Positions 1 through 9,536 are shown, counted from the stretch's first letter. The stretch is 64,000 nt of DNA from Leptospira sp. 96542 (GCA_029310945.1 JARJFC010000020.1:7641-71640); one strand, 5' to 3'. A program made the numbers and translations. The notes: generated by a model not told the origin, from the letters alone.

Positions 1-3000
1 GCTGATTATACAGTTTATTTTAGTTCTTTTGATTTTGATTGGCCTATCTAGGCTTTTATCGATGCACAGAGAAGCCTTCCCAAATGTTGCATTGGATAAA
101 ATTGTCGTTGAAGCGCCGTTACCTGGTGCAACACCAGAAGAAATTGAAAGACTTGTAGCTATACCAATTGAAAAAAAATTAAGAGCAGTAGCAAAAATTG
201 ACAAAATAAGAAGTTATAACTTAGAAAACGTCAGTGTAATTATGATATTTATTGTCGAAGGCACCAAAAATACCAAAAAAGTTTTAGATGATATTAAGGA
301 TGCGGTCGATTCTGCTCGTTTGCCTGATAATGCTCAGAAACCAAAAGTAAGAGAGATTACTACAGAAAAACAGGAAGTGATTAGTTTAGCACTTTCATTA
401 AAAGAGAATTCGGAAAACACAATAGATGACTATCGCAAACTCAGAAATACTGCGGATAGTTTTGAAAATAGATTTTTCCAAATCAAAGAAATTGCAGAAG
501 TCGAAAAAATAGGATACCGCAATAGAGAATTTTTAGTCGAAGTTAATCCCCATGCACTGAATGCGAAAGAAGTAGGTTTAAATACAGTGCTCAATGCCTT
601 GGGTTCACGTAACATTAACATGCCTTCAGGAGTATTAAAAGTAAATGGCTCCGAGTATTTACTTCGAACTCGTGGCGATTTTGAAGAAACCAAAGATATG
701 TTAAATGTTCCTATATTAGGTAACGAATTTGGGTTTGCTACTGTTTTAAAGGACATTGCACGAGTAGTGGATGGTTTTGAAGAAGAAAAAACCTTCGAAA
801 AAATTGACGGTAAAAACAGTGTAATATTAAGAATTTGGAAATCCGATCAAGCCGATATCATAACCACTGCAGATACTGTGAAAGATGTAGTATCTGAAAT
901 GGAAAAACAATACCCAGATATCAATTTGAAAATTTACGAAGACAAAAGTAAGGATGTTAGGCGCCAGTTAGGAGATCTAATTTTGAATTTCGAAACTGGG
1001 TTGTTTTTAGTTCTAATGTCTTTAATTTTTATTTTAGGTATGCGTTTGAGTTTGATGATAAGCGTCGCGATTATCTTCATATTTCTTATATCGTTTATAT
1101 TTTTGAAACAGTTCGGGTTTACAATTAACACCATTACAATTTTTGGAATGGTCATGGTTCTTGGAATGATGGTAGACAATTCAATTGTTGTAGCAGAAAA
1201 CACATATCGCCTAATGCAAGAGGGTATGGACCGTAGAGACGCGATTCTGCAAACTTTTAAAGATGTGCTTGTGCCACTTCTTGTTTCTTTTTTGGTAATT
1301 TCTGCAGCCTTTTTCCCGCTACTTTTTATGAGCGGAGTCATTGGTAAATTTATCTTAGGAATTCCTGCCGTTGTGCTCGTGACATTGGCAAGTTCATTAA
1401 TATTTGCTCTAGTTTTTTTGCCAAACTGGTTGAATAAATTTTTACCTCATCGTCTGGAAAAGAAAAAATACAGCTCAACTACGACCGAAGAAAAAGAGGG
1501 TTCGTTTGGAGTAATTATTTCAGGTTACAAACGAACGATGGGTTTTGCTTTAAAACATCGTGTTTTTGTATTGGCAATGTTTACTTTTATATTCTTTTTT
1601 ACTATGTTTCTTGCAGGAAAATTTTTGCCTTTCGTAATGTTTCCTTCTGGAAGTGAAGAAGAGATCGAAATTAAAATGTGGATGCCAATTGGAACCACTC
1701 TCAATAAAAACTTGAGCATCATTGATAACATGGAACCAACTTTAGTTAGTTATGCGGGTGATGATTTTGTTCATCTCCGAAGTAGGGTTGGAATACATGA
1801 AAATCCAATTACCGATCCGAAACCAGGCTTAGAAGTACATCGGTCTCATTTAATGTTAAAACTTGTTCCCGCTGCGGACAGAAAGATATGGTCCGATGCA
1901 CGGGTGCTTGTCCAAAAAATTAGAGATTATATCGAAGAAGGAAAGGTATCTGGTCAAATTCCTAAGGAAATGATTTACGATGTGAATGCGAAAATCAAAG
2001 GGCCTCCTGTGGGAAAACCTGTGAGTCTGGAAATTCGCGGCTCCGACTTTAATACGATCCAAGAAATTGCCGAATTGTATAAATCTGAGCTACTAAAGAT
2101 GGATGGAGTTTCTGACATTCGAATTGATTTAGAGTTGGGTAAAGAAGAGTATCGTTTTTTTGTGAAAGATGATATTGCTGGTCGAACTGATGTTAGTGCA
2201 AGGGATATCGCACGTTCGATTCGCACTGCTTTTAATGGTGAAATTGCATCTACTATTAGTAAAGGTGAAGACAAAATTAATATCCTGGTTCGATTTCCTG
2301 AAGAGTATCGGCATTCTGTTCGCAGTTTGGATCTAGTGAAAGTTGAAAATAGAAACAGAAGACTTGTTCCTTTGAATCAGGTAGCATATTTTAAAAAAGA
2401 TCGTGATTATTCAATGATCAATCGCCAAGATTTACAACGCGTAGTTCGTTTGGAAGCTACTGTTGATACAAACAAAACCACTTCTCTTTTTGTGAATCGC
2501 CAATTGAAAACATTGGTGAATGTAGATAAGTTTCTGGGTTACTCAGTAATATTTGGCGGTGAACAAGAAGATGCTGGTAAATCTTTTCGGGATTTAGGAA
2601 TTTCAATGTTGCTCGCCGTCGCTGTTATATTTGGAATTTTTATTATATATTTCAACTCAATCGGTACTACTACAGTCATCATAGGATCTATTCCTTTTGG
2701 GATCGTGGGAGTACTTTTTGCACTCATGACTCATGGAATGCCTTTGAGTTTTATGAGTACACTTGCTATAGTGGCTCTCAGTGGTTCCATTGTTGCAAAT
2801 ACACTCATTCTCATTACATTCATTGAAGAGCTTCGAATGAAGGGAATGGATATAGAGGATGCAATTATTAACGGTGGAGCAATCCGCCTTCGTCCAATAT
2901 TTTTGACTACGATTAGTACTGTGATTGGGCTCGTTCCGAGTGCTTATGGGATTCCGACATTGGATCCGTTTGTTCAGCCTCTGTCTCTTGCATTCGGATG

Positions 3001-3121
3001 GGGATTATTCTTTGCAACTGGAGTAACGCTTGTGTTTGTTCCTGTACTGTATAGGATTAAAGAAGATTTTAAACATATCTTCAACCGTTTTTCGTTACGA
3101 TTCATTAAAGGTGAAAAATAG
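1..3121 (+). CDS. RND-family efflux transporter (AcrB/HAE1-like), 5' end cut by window
   Basis: This is the inner-membrane, proton-driven pump subunit of a tripartite exporter. The frame is open to base 2, and the first visible residues are a hydrophobic stretch matching the end of TM1, so the true start lies upstream. The porter-domain opening (PNVALDKIVVEAPLPGATPE) follows. The TM4 motif with acidic residues needed for proton relay (GMMVDNSIVVAEN) sits near residue 385. A second membrane block occupies roughly residues 850-1015, ending in a basic tail. About 1040 residues are visible, the normal length for the family. Membrane-fusion and outer-membrane partners are not in the window; they may lie upstream. 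Substrate cannot be deduced. A hairpin terminator follows the stop. Confidence 0.9.
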   Translation, partial: LIIQFILVLLILIGLSRLLSMHREAFPNVALDKIVVEAPLPGATPEEIERLVAIPIEKKLRAVAKIDKIRSYNLENVSVIMIFIVEGTKNTKKVLDDIKDAVDSARLPDNAQKPKVREITTEKQEVISLALSLKENSENTIDDYRKLRNTADSFENRFFQIKEIAEVEKIGYRNREFLVEVNPHALNAKEVGLNTVLNALGSRNINMPSGVLKVNGSEYLLRTRGDFEETKDMLNVPILGNEFGFATVLKDIARVVDGFEEEKTFEKIDGKNSVILRIWKSDQADIITTADTVKDVVSEMEKQYPDINLKIYEDKSKDVRRQLGDLILNFETGLFLVLMSLIFILGMRLSLMISVAIIFIFLISFIFLKQFGFTINTITIFGMVMVLGMMVDNSIVVAENTYRLMQEGMDRRDAILQTFKDVLVPLLVSFLVISAAFFPLLFMSGVIGKFILGIPAVVLVTLASSLIFALVFLPNWLNKFLPHRLEKKKYSSTTTEEKEGSFGVIISGYKRTMGFALKHRVFVLAMFTFIFFFTMFLAGKFLPFVMFPSGSEEEIEIKMWMPIGTTLNKNLSIIDNMEPTLVSYAGDDFVHLRSRVGIHENPITDPKPGLEVHRSHLMLKLVPAADRKIWSDARVLVQKIRDYIEEGKVSGQIPKEMIYDVNAKIKGPPVGKPVSLEIRGSDFNTIQEIAELYKSELLKMDGVSDIRIDLELGKEEYRFFVKDDIAGRTDVSARDIARSIRTAFNGEIASTISKGEDKINILVRFPEEYRHSVRSLDLVKVENRNRRLVPLNQVAYFKKDRDYSMINRQDLQRVVRLEATVDTNKTTSLFVNRQLKTLVNVDKFLGYSVIFGGEQEDAGKSFRDLGISMLLAVAVIFGIFIIYFNSIGTTTVIIGSIPFGIVGVLFALMTHGMPLSFMSTLAIVALSGSIVANTLILITFIEELRMKGMDIEDAIINGGAIRLRPIFLTTISTVIGLVPSAYGIPTLDPFVQPLSLAFGWGLFFATGVTLVFVPVLYRIKEDFKHIFNRFSLRFIKGEK

Positions 3122-3137
3122 AATAGTTTGAATGCAT

Positions 3138-3162
3138 CCACCTTCCTGCGATCGGAAGGTGG
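3138..3162. terminator. Hairpin between convergent genes
   Basis: Perfect 9-bp inverted repeat: CCACCTTCC at 3138-3146 and GGAAGGTGG at 3154-3162, with a 7-base loop. It sits in the gap between the RND gene and the convergent YiaA-like gene. The run after the stem on the plus strand is AT-rich (AAATATTTTATG) rather than a clean T-tract, so a bidirectional terminator is likely but the efficiency is unclear. Confidence 0.65.
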
Positions 3163-3169
3163 AAATATT

Positions 3170-3607
3170 TTATGTTTTTGATTTCGGAGAAAGGGATGGT
3201 TGGATTTGATCCTCCGCCATACGAGAATCTCTAATATTTTTTTGCACGGCAACTGAAGCAAACAAACTCAAAACAAAAGCGATTCCGAAAAAACCTTTTT
3301 CACTCAAAGTGAGTGTTGCATTCCATAAACCAATAAGTAACAAAAGTAATGTGAGGCAAACGGAGAACCAACAAAGACCAATGTAAATTCCAGTGACAAA
3401 AAGTCCTTCCAGTTGATCCCTCACTGTTTTTTGGAGGGAAACAGCAGAAAATAGGCCATACATCAAAATTGTAATGTAGAATCCTTTTTCGTTTAACATC
3501 ATGTCGGAATTCCAAATGCCGATTACGAAAGTAGACATCCCAAGTAGAAGGGAAACCCAAGAGGCTCCAACGAATGCAATAGATGGTTTTTGAGGTTGAG
3601 GTAACAT
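3170..3607 (-). CDS. YiaA/YiaB-type inner-membrane protein
   Basis: A 145-residue protein with four hydrophobic segments arranged as two similar halves, residues about 10-65 and 72-128. Each half carries a GIWN/GLWN motif followed by a short acidic EKGF turn and ends in a QK-(T/N)-(V/I)-R-D motif (QKTVRDQ and QKNIRDS). This internal duplication is the signature of the yiaA/B two-helix family, whose molecular function is unknown. The gene stands alone and is convergent with the RND gene. No cleavable signal peptide is evident. Confidence 0.75.
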   Translation of the reverse strand: MLPQPQKPSIAFVGASWVSLLLGMSTFVIGIWNSDMMLNEKGFYITILMYGLFSAVSLQKTVRDQLEGLFVTGIYIGLCWFSVCLTLLLLLIGLWNATLTLSEKGFFGIAFVLSLFASVAVQKNIRDSRMAEDQIQPSLSPKSKT

Positions 3608-3875
3608 TAGTAACGTTTATGAATGTCTTGGTTTCTTGGTCAAGATTTTTTGACGACTTTTGTGTATCTTATATGTTAGAAAAATGTTATCTGTCGATTA
3701 AGACTGGTAATAAACTAGTTTAAAATCTACTTTGTTTGGCTATATTATTTTATAATATTATGAAATATATGTTCATTACTTCAGGAAGAAATCGCAATTT
3801 TAATCACAGGTCGACCTTCATTTTGTATTTTTTTCGAATTTCCCCTTTGTTTTTCTGATTTTCATCGGATTTTAG

Positions 3876-3898
3876 TTGATACTGAGTCTTATTATCAA
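3876..3898 (+). promoter_or_regulatory. Dyad, putative Fur-family operator before the PepSY gene
   Basis: Imperfect palindrome with arms TTGATACTGAG (3876-3886) and CTTATTATCAA (3888-3898), pairing at 9 of 11 positions around one central base. Inside it TGAGTCT-T-ATTATCA follows the 7-1-7 layout of Fur boxes. It ends 30 bases before the PepSY start. The same 11-base left arm occurs in the same orientation before the TonB receptor gene at 7935-7945. The rest of the 321-base gap (3608-3928) is AT-rich, and nothing else was recognised in it. Confidence 0.5.
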
Positions 3899-3928
3899 AA
3901 AATGGAGATTATGCAGTGAGGGAAAAAT

Positions 3929-5023
3929 TTGAAAGCAAAAACATGGTACAAAATGCACACGATACTCGGAGTTTTTGGTGCAACATTTTTACTTGTTCTC
4001 GGTATAACAGGATCACTACTTGTTTATGGTATCGAATTACAAGCGCTAATTGATCCTAATCCAATATCTGCTGAAACGAATCGGCTTTCCTTTGATGAAT
4101 TGTACAAGCGGTTTTTGACTCAAACTCCAGAAGGGAGTGTGGCAGGCTGGCTAAAATCTGATTTAGAAAACCAACCTGATCAAATTTGGTTCCATGACAA
4201 AACAATGAATGATACAGAGAGAGTCTACTTACTCAACCCTTACACAGGTAAAGTTGCTGGCACTTTGAAAGATGATCGGAGTGACAGTTTGTACGGTTTT
4301 TTGCTAGTTTTGCATTATAGTTTGTTTCTCGGAGGAGTGGGTTACTTTATAACTGGTTGTTTTGCTTTTATATATTTGCTTTTAGCAATCTCAGGAATAC
4401 GTTTATACAGAAACTTTTGGAAAAGTTTGTTTCGATTGAGATTTAAGGAGAGTTTTCGGATGATGTTTTCCGATATCCATAAATTTATTGGAATCAACTT
4501 CATTTGGTTTCACTTGATTCTTGCGATAACGGGTGGTTGGTGGAGTCTTCGTGATACTGTGATTTTAGAATTTCCAGAAGAAAAACTTGTTTACGGGCTT
4601 TGGTCGGAAAACAATTCAATTGACAGGCTCATTGATGAAACAAAAAAACAGATTCCTGGGTTTTCTATTGGATATATTGCTTTTCCCCATCATTCCAAAA
4701 CAGATCCTATCGGGTTTTATGGAAATAGGATTCATTCAAGTAGTTTTGAAAGTAGATATGGATCCTTCATCCAATATGATACAAAAACTAATCGTATCAT
4801 GCGAATGGTCGATATATCAAAGGCTTCTATTGCTGATCAGATACTTGATTCTTTTCGGCCACTACATTTTGGAACATTTGCAAATCACATTAGTAAAATC
4901 ATTTGGGTATTTTGTGGACTAAGCCCTGCAGTTCTTGCGATCAGTGGCCTGTGTATATTTTATTCCAAATTTAAGGATAAAAAAAAGAGAACCCAAAAAT
5001 TAGTTTCGAGTTCTCTTCATTGA
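3929..5023 (+). CDS. PepSY-associated transmembrane protein (iron-reductase-like)
   Basis: A 364-residue membrane protein of the PepSY-TM family, members of which occur beside siderophore and haem receptors and include ferrisiderophore reductases. The N-terminus has the typical WYKMHTILGVFGATFLLVLG helix with its histidine. Further helices lie near residues 128-158 (with LHYSLFLGG), 185-205 (WFHLILAITGGWW) and 325-345. Periplasmic PepSY-like segments lie between, for example VYLLNPYTGKVAGTL. The start is TTG, preceded by GTGAGGG; an in-frame ATG lies eight codons later. It is convergent with the lipoprotein/TonB receptor operon and shares an upstream motif with it, which supports an iron role. 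Confidence 0.8.
   Translation: MKAKTWYKMHTILGVFGATFLLVLGITGSLLVYGIELQALIDPNPISAETNRLSFDELYKRFLTQTPEGSVAGWLKSDLENQPDQIWFHDKTMNDTERVYLLNPYTGKVAGTLKDDRSDSLYGFLLVLHYSLFLGGVGYFITGCFAFIYLLLAISGIRLYRNFWKSLFRLRFKESFRMMFSDIHKFIGINFIWFHLILAITGGWWSLRDTVILEFPEEKLVYGLWSENNSIDRLIDETKKQIPGFSIGYIAFPHHSKTDPIGFYGNRIHSSSFESRYGSFIQYDTKTNRIMRMVDISKASIADQILDSFRPLHFGTFANHISKIIWVFCGLSPAVLAISGLCIFYSKFKDKKKRTQKLVSSSLH
4979..5017 (-). terminator. Intrinsic terminator of the lipoprotein/TonB operon, inside the PepSY 3' end
   Basis: Inverted repeat AAGAGAAC (4985-4992) and GTTCTCTT (5010-5017) with a 17-base loop. Read on the minus strand, the second arm runs straight into a T-tract (4979-4986 is all A except one G on the plus strand). 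This fits rho-independent termination of the minus-strand lipoprotein gene, whose stop codon lies only 27 bases upstream of the hairpin. The hairpin lies within the last codons of the convergent PepSY gene. Confidence 0.6.
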
Positions 5024-5043
5024 TTCAGAAAAAAAAGTTTAGT

Positions 5044-5607
5044 TTATTGCCAGCATTGGCTCGGGTCGTAACAAACATAGGTTCCTTTATTTTGTTCACA
5101 TGCTTCCTTAGCATTTTTTAGGTTGGTAACTCCGTAATAAATGAATGCGGGAATCAAATAATCGTGTTCACCTTGGTAAGTGTAAGCATAAGGAATTAAA
5201 TCATTAATACCATCAACACCGTCATAATGACATGCAGAAATTTTATTATTTATTGTACATGGACCTGCCATTTTTTCTACGATAATGTCTACACCGATTG
5301 CGTTCCCGATGGTTGCATAAGTTTGATCAATGTCTTTTTCCCATTCAGCTTGTTTTTCAAGGTAAGCCGTCGAATATTCACGGCAAAACAAATGTACCCC
5401 TGCTCTTGTTTTGAAACGATGACTATAAGCAATGTTTAAACCTAAACGTTGACCTTCACTGGCGCTAGCAGCATTAATTGCTTGTAAGGCTAACATTTCT
5501 GTTAACTCGTTATTGGATATTTTTTCTTTAGGATTGAATAGGTCGCAATTGATTATAATTGCCCCAAATAAAAATATACCAATCGTATTGGTGATTAGTT
5601 TGTTCAT
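5044..5607 (-). CDS. Lipoprotein of unknown function, downstream of TonB receptor
   Basis: A 187-residue protein with a hydrophobic signal segment ending in a spirochaete-type lipobox (AIIINC, lipidated Cys near residue 21). The mature part is hydrophilic and contains five further cysteines (CREY, CTINN, CHYDG, CEQN, CYDPSQCWQ), suggesting disulfide bonds in the periplasm or on the surface. It lies 14 bases after the TonB receptor gene and is probably co-transcribed with it. No family was recognised. Position suggests an accessory in uptake of the receptor's ligand, which is inference only. Confidence 0.75.
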   Translation of the reverse strand: MNKLITNTIGIFLFGAIIINCDLFNPKEKISNNELTEMLALQAINAASASEGQRLGLNIAYSHRFKTRAGVHLFCREYSTAYLEKQAEWEKDIDQTYATIGNAIGVDIIVEKMAGPCTINNKISACHYDGVDGINDLIPYAYTYQGEHDYLIPAFIYYGVTNLKNAKEACEQNKGTYVCYDPSQCWQ

Positions 5608-5621
5608 TTTGATCTCCGTGA

Positions 5622-7880
5622 TTAAATTTTATAAGTTAATATAAATCCGAATGTTTTTGGTGCCCCTGGGACAGCTTGGAAAGTTCCGTCGATATACGAA
5701 GTAAAGTAGTATCTGTTTTCTATATTATTCATATATACATAACCAGATAAAGTATCTGTTTCATAGCCTACTTTTGCATTGATAACATAGTAGGGGTCGC
5801 TATAAACTGTGTTATCTGCAGCAAAGAACATTTTTCCAACAGCTTGGAACTCGCCTCTAAAGAATATACCCAAAGAATTGCGGTATTGTAAGTAGCTAAC
5901 AATGTCGAATTTTGGGATAAAATGAACCCATTTCCCATCAAAATTACGATTTAAAACAGTATCAGTAAATTTATTGAAAATTCCTTCCGTATAACCAGCA
6001 GAAGCCCCAAGTTTGAAATCTTGGTGCGGTTTTAAAAATGTTTCTAATTCATAACCACGAATGGTAACCATCTCCGCATTTAAGTTTACGTATTGAGAAA
6101 GATTGATAGCACGAACAACATGGAAGTCTTTGGTTTCGGTATAAAATTGTGTGTATTTAAATCCAAATTTTCCTTTAAAAAATTCAGACTTAAATCCAGC
6201 TTCTATCGTATCATTAATTTCTGGCTTGAATGCCGCCAGATTTGGATTGTTCATTACTGTGCTATAACCGGCGTTTTTGTATCCTCTGCTGAATCCTATA
6301 AAAACCATAAAATTTTCAGTGGGTTTAAAATCAAAAATCATCCGTGAAACATTATAGTTATAATTATTTTTGATGGAGTATGGGTTTGATAGGATGATAG
6401 TTCCACCTAATGGGTTTAAACCCATGATACCCACAGCTTTTTCCATATGTGATAAATAACTCTCTTGTCGTTCTAACCTAGCTCCAAGAGTGACTGTGAA
6501 TTTTTCTGCAAACGTATAACTATTGTGAGTATAGAAACTGATGTTTTTATCTTCCAACCTAGATATGTTTTTTTCCTGTGCTGGTGCGTGTAAGCCAGGA
6601 AAATCATTGATTACATAAACCTGAACTCTGTGTTCACGTGCCTGATCAATATCCGTTAATTTTTTTGATAAAAATACCCCTACTTTGAATTGTAGTGGAT
6701 CATGTTTATTTTTGGATTCTAAATATGTATCGTTTAATACTGTTGTGGATTTTTCCATGTAAACTGAACGGTTTTGGTCTACCTTGGTAAAATCAGAATC
6801 TGCGGTGATAGGGTCTATTTCCATTCGCCTGAGTGCAGTAGCTGTTTTTAATACAGCTCCAGAGAATTTTGTTGCAGTTGCCAGTGAGTATGTATTTCCG
6901 GTTACATTACTTTGACCTTCGTAATCCCAATAGACTTTTCTGTCACCGTTCGAGCGATTTATGTATGTTCCGTAAAGTTTAGAACAATTGTCTGGCAGTG
7001 CAACACAACCTTGTAACAATGCTTTACGACGTTCCGTTTCTGCCCCCTGGTAATTTACTAAATTGAGAGCACCATCATCAAAACTCTCTGCACTTATTTG
7101 CAAATCAGCCTCGAAGTCTTCTGTTGGAGTATAAAAAAAACGTACCCTACCAGCTTTGCCTCTCCTTCCGTCTGGTTTTGTTGAATATATGTCAACTGGT
7201 GTTTCATAAGGCCTGTTATTTGGATAATAAAATCCTGTTATATTGCGAAGATATCCTTCTCTTTCTGTTGTTTTACCTGCAACACCAAAGAACAACTTAT
7301 CATTTATGATGGGAGCGCTATAATAAGCAGACATCTCTTGTTTTTTATAATTGCCAGCATCGTATGTTATTTTTCCTTCCGGAGTGTTCGTTGGTTTTTT
7401 AGTTTTGATTTCAACGACCCCACCTTGAAAATTTTTGCCGAACAGAGTTGCCTGGCTTCCCCGATAAACTTCAATATTTTCGAGTGCATATAATTCGGTA
7501 TTCATCGCCACATTGTCGTTAAGTGGGATTCCGTCTAAAATCAATCCAACTGCGGGTTCACTAAAAGCTATGCTACGCATACCTCGAATATTAAAATATG
7601 TGAAATTTCGTGATCCCGAATCAATGATCGAAAAATTGGGTACTTGTTTGTCAATGTCTGCAGTGCGATTGATACCAGCGTCCTGAATATCCTGTTCATT
7701 TAAGCGACTGATGCTGTTAGGTGTTCGGAGGATCTCTTTATCTCTTTGGTCTTTTTTTGCCTTTACGACAATCCCTCCTGTTTCTTGCGCAGACAAAGAT
7801 GCAGTGAGCAAAAGTAAACTTAGCGAGAATAACGAAATTCTTTTAAAAAAGTGAGAGTGAGACGCAAAACCATGACTCAT
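5622..7880 (-). CDS. TonB-dependent outer-membrane receptor
   Basis: A 752-residue ligand-gated outer-membrane barrel for energised import, probably of a ferric chelate. A signal peptide ends near SLSAQ (about residue 31). The plug domain follows (about 50-160) with characteristic FNIRGMR, LILDGIPLND and ENIEVYRGSQATLFGKN motifs. The rest is a beta-barrel finishing in the aromatic-ending strand FGFILTYKI, with the preceding NIENRYYFTSYIDGTF segment typical of the last barrel strands. It heads an operon with the lipoprotein gene. A palindrome and a motif shared with the PepSY gene lie about 43 bases upstream. The ligand is not determinable. Confidence 0.9.
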   Translation of the reverse strand: MSHGFASHSHFFKRISLFSLSLLLLTASLSAQETGGIVVKAKKDQRDKEILRTPNSISRLNEQDIQDAGINRTADIDKQVPNFSIIDSGSRNFTYFNIRGMRSIAFSEPAVGLILDGIPLNDNVAMNTELYALENIEVYRGSQATLFGKNFQGGVVEIKTKKPTNTPEGKITYDAGNYKKQEMSAYYSAPIINDKLFFGVAGKTTEREGYLRNITGFYYPNNRPYETPVDIYSTKPDGRRGKAGRVRFFYTPTEDFEADLQISAESFDDGALNLVNYQGAETERRKALLQGCVALPDNCSKLYGTYINRSNGDRKVYWDYEGQSNVTGNTYSLATATKFSGAVLKTATALRRMEIDPITADSDFTKVDQNRSVYMEKSTTVLNDTYLESKNKHDPLQFKVGVFLSKKLTDIDQAREHRVQVYVINDFPGLHAPAQEKNISRLEDKNISFYTHNSYTFAEKFTVTLGARLERQESYLSHMEKAVGIMGLNPLGGTIILSNPYSIKNNYNYNVSRMIFDFKPTENFMVFIGFSRGYKNAGYSTVMNNPNLAAFKPEINDTIEAGFKSEFFKGKFGFKYTQFYTETKDFHVVRAINLSQYVNLNAEMVTIRGYELETFLKPHQDFKLGASAGYTEGIFNKFTDTVLNRNFDGKWVHFIPKFDIVSYLQYRNSLGIFFRGEFQAVGKMFFAADNTVYSDPYYVINAKVGYETDTLSGYVYMNNIENRYYFTSYIDGTFQAVPGAPKTFGFILTYKI

Positions 7881-7922
7881 GAATCCAAAGTTTGAAAATA
7901 GCTCAAAAAGTCTAGTTAATAA

Positions 7923-7945
7923 ATGAGATAGAATCTCAGTATCAA
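7923..7945 (-). promoter_or_regulatory. Putative Fur-family operator before the TonB receptor
   Basis: On the minus strand this reads TTGATACTGAG (7945-7935) followed by a second element. Overlapping it is a perfect dyad TGAGAT-AGA-ATCTCA (7924-7938). The 11-base TTGATACTGAG is identical to the left arm of the dyad before the PepSY gene and has the same orientation relative to the downstream gene. The rest of the 7881-8093 gap is AT-rich with no further recognised element. Confidence 0.5.
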
Positions 7946-8093
7946 AATTTGAAATGAGAACAATACTGTGACAAACGAATTTACGCTGTCAAAATAATGT
8001 AAATTTATACGGAGAAGGGCTGGGGATAGAGTTCGGTGTTAGGTGGTATTTTTTCTATTTGGTATGTAATGATGGTAAAAAGAATTTTTATCA

Positions 8094-8504
8094 TTAGAAA
8101 TAATTTTTATGTTCTATAATTAAACATCTGTTTGAAACAACACGGATTCCATTTTGTTCAGCCTTTTTTTCCGCCTCTGGGTGAGAAATTCCTAACTGCA
8201 ACCAAAGCACTTCCACACCACCCACTTCTAAAATTTCATCCACAAGTTCGGGGATTTTATCAGAACTTCGAAATACATCTAAAAATTTTCTTTTTTCATT
8301 GGGAACATCTTTCAATGAGGTGAAAATTTCGAAACCGCCTACATTATGTGTTTTGGGATAAACTCCTGTTACGTTCCAACCTTTTTCGCGGATGTAAACC
8401 GGAACATAATGACTAGGTTTTTGTTCTGTAGGACTAAGCCCGTAGACAGTGATATTTGGGTAAGATAGTAATATGTTTTTGAATTCTGAATCTGAGACGT
8501 TCAT
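8094..8504 (-). CDS. CoA-binding domain protein (YccU-like)
   Basis: A 136-residue single-domain protein of the CoA-binding (Rossmann-like) family. It shows the family landmarks: VYGLSPTEQKPSHYVPVYI near the N-terminus as the nucleotide-binding loop, GWNVTGVYP, DVFRSSDKIPELVDE, LWLQLGISHPEAEKKAEQNGIRVVSNRCLIIEH. The length is typical. Cytosolic; the precise role of this family is not established. It is transcribed in the same direction as the HD-GYP gene upstream of it, with a 39-base gap. Confidence 0.85.
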   Translation of the reverse strand: MNVSDSEFKNILLSYPNITVYGLSPTEQKPSHYVPVYIREKGWNVTGVYPKTHNVGGFEIFTSLKDVPNEKRKFLDVFRSSDKIPELVDEILEVGGVEVLWLQLGISHPEAEKKAEQNGIRVVSNRCLIIEHKNYF

Positions 8505-8543
8505 CGAAAAGAGTGTATCACAAATAATGTAATTGGCGATACA

Positions 8544-9536
8544 TTAAATTACTTCTGGCCATTGATTTTTTATTTCCAAAATTTTTGGCAGAACGTTAAT
8601 GAATTTTTCAACCAAAATAGGATCAAAATGTGTACCAGATTCTTTTTTTAAAAAATCCACTGCGGTCTCTACTTCCCATGCTTTTTTATATGGTCTGACA
8701 GTGGTTAATGCATCAAATACATCGGCAATTGCGATGATCCTTCCTTCCAAAGGAATATTCTCACCCTTAAGTTGAAAAGGATAACCAGTTCCATCAAATT
8801 TTTCATGATGAGTGATGGCAATGGATTTTGCTAATTTAAGTAAACTCGAATTATGATCACCAATGATCTCAGCACCAATCTGAGGGTGTTGTTTCATAAT
8901 TTCCCATTCATCTGGTGTTAGTTTGCCTGGTTTTTGTATAATCTGATCTGGTATTCCGATTTTTCCTACATCATGCATTGGGGCTGCGTTTAGAATTTCA
9001 TCTGCGGCCTCATTTGAATATCCGAAAGCCAATGCCAAAGTTTGGGAATAATGGCTCATACGAATCACATGCATTCCCGTTTCATTGTCTTTGTATTCGG
9101 AAGCCATGCCTAAACGTTGTACGATCTGTAACCGAGTGGCTTTTACCTCGTTTACATCCACGAGCGACAAGTGAGTTTTGATTCTAGCTTTTACAATCGG
9201 CGGGCTTACTGGTTTGGTTATATAATCAACCGCACCAAGTGTAAAACCTTTTTCTTCGTCACCAATATCAGTAAGTGCGGTTACAAAAATGACTGGAATA
9301 AATTTTGTTTTATCATCCGATTTTAAAATTTTGCAAACATCATGACCTGTTGTTTCAGGCATCATTACATCCAACAAAATTAGGTTTGGCGATTCAGAAA
9401 TTGCAAGTTCAATTCCTTTTTTCCCATCTTTTGCGAATAGTAGATTATAATCATGTTGCAAAATTTCGTTCAATATTTGTAAGTTTGTTGGTTCATCATC
9501 TATGATTAAAATTTTTGACTTTGTATTCGTTGTCAT
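8544..9536 (-). CDS. Response regulator with HD-GYP phosphodiesterase domain
   Basis: A 330-residue two-domain regulator. The N-terminal receiver (about 8-125) has the acidic pocket (DDE, 13-15), phospho-acceptor Asp56 in LLDVMMP and Lys109 in TKP. The C-terminal HD-GYP domain (about 135-320) has HD at 188-189 and the diagnostic HHEKFDGTGYP at 243-253, expected to hydrolyse cyclic-di-GMP. The start codon directly abuts the TAA of the hybrid kinase gene, so the two are translationally coupled. The kinase carries its own receiver and HPt, so a phosphorelay from kinase HPt to this receiver is a reasonable inference. Confidence 0.92.
   Translation of the reverse strand: MTTNTKSKILIIDDEPTNLQILNEILQHDYNLLFAKDGKKGIELAISESPNLILLDVMMPETTGHDVCKILKSDDKTKFIPVIFVTALTDIGDEEKGFTLGAVDYITKPVSPPIVKARIKTHLSLVDVNEVKATRLQIVQRLGMASEYKDNETGMHVIRMSHYSQTLALAFGYSNEAADEILNAAPMHDVGKIGIPDQIIQKPGKLTPDEWEIMKQHPQIGAEIIGDHNSSLLKLAKSIAITHHEKFDGTGYPFQLKGENIPLEGRIIAIADVFDALTTVRPYKKAWEVETAVDFLKKESGTHFDPILVEKFINVLPKILEIKNQWPEVI

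Noticed and set aside
29..31. TTG at 29 as the start of the RND gene
   Set aside because: The same frame is open to the window edge and encodes the end of TM1, so the gene begins upstream of the window.
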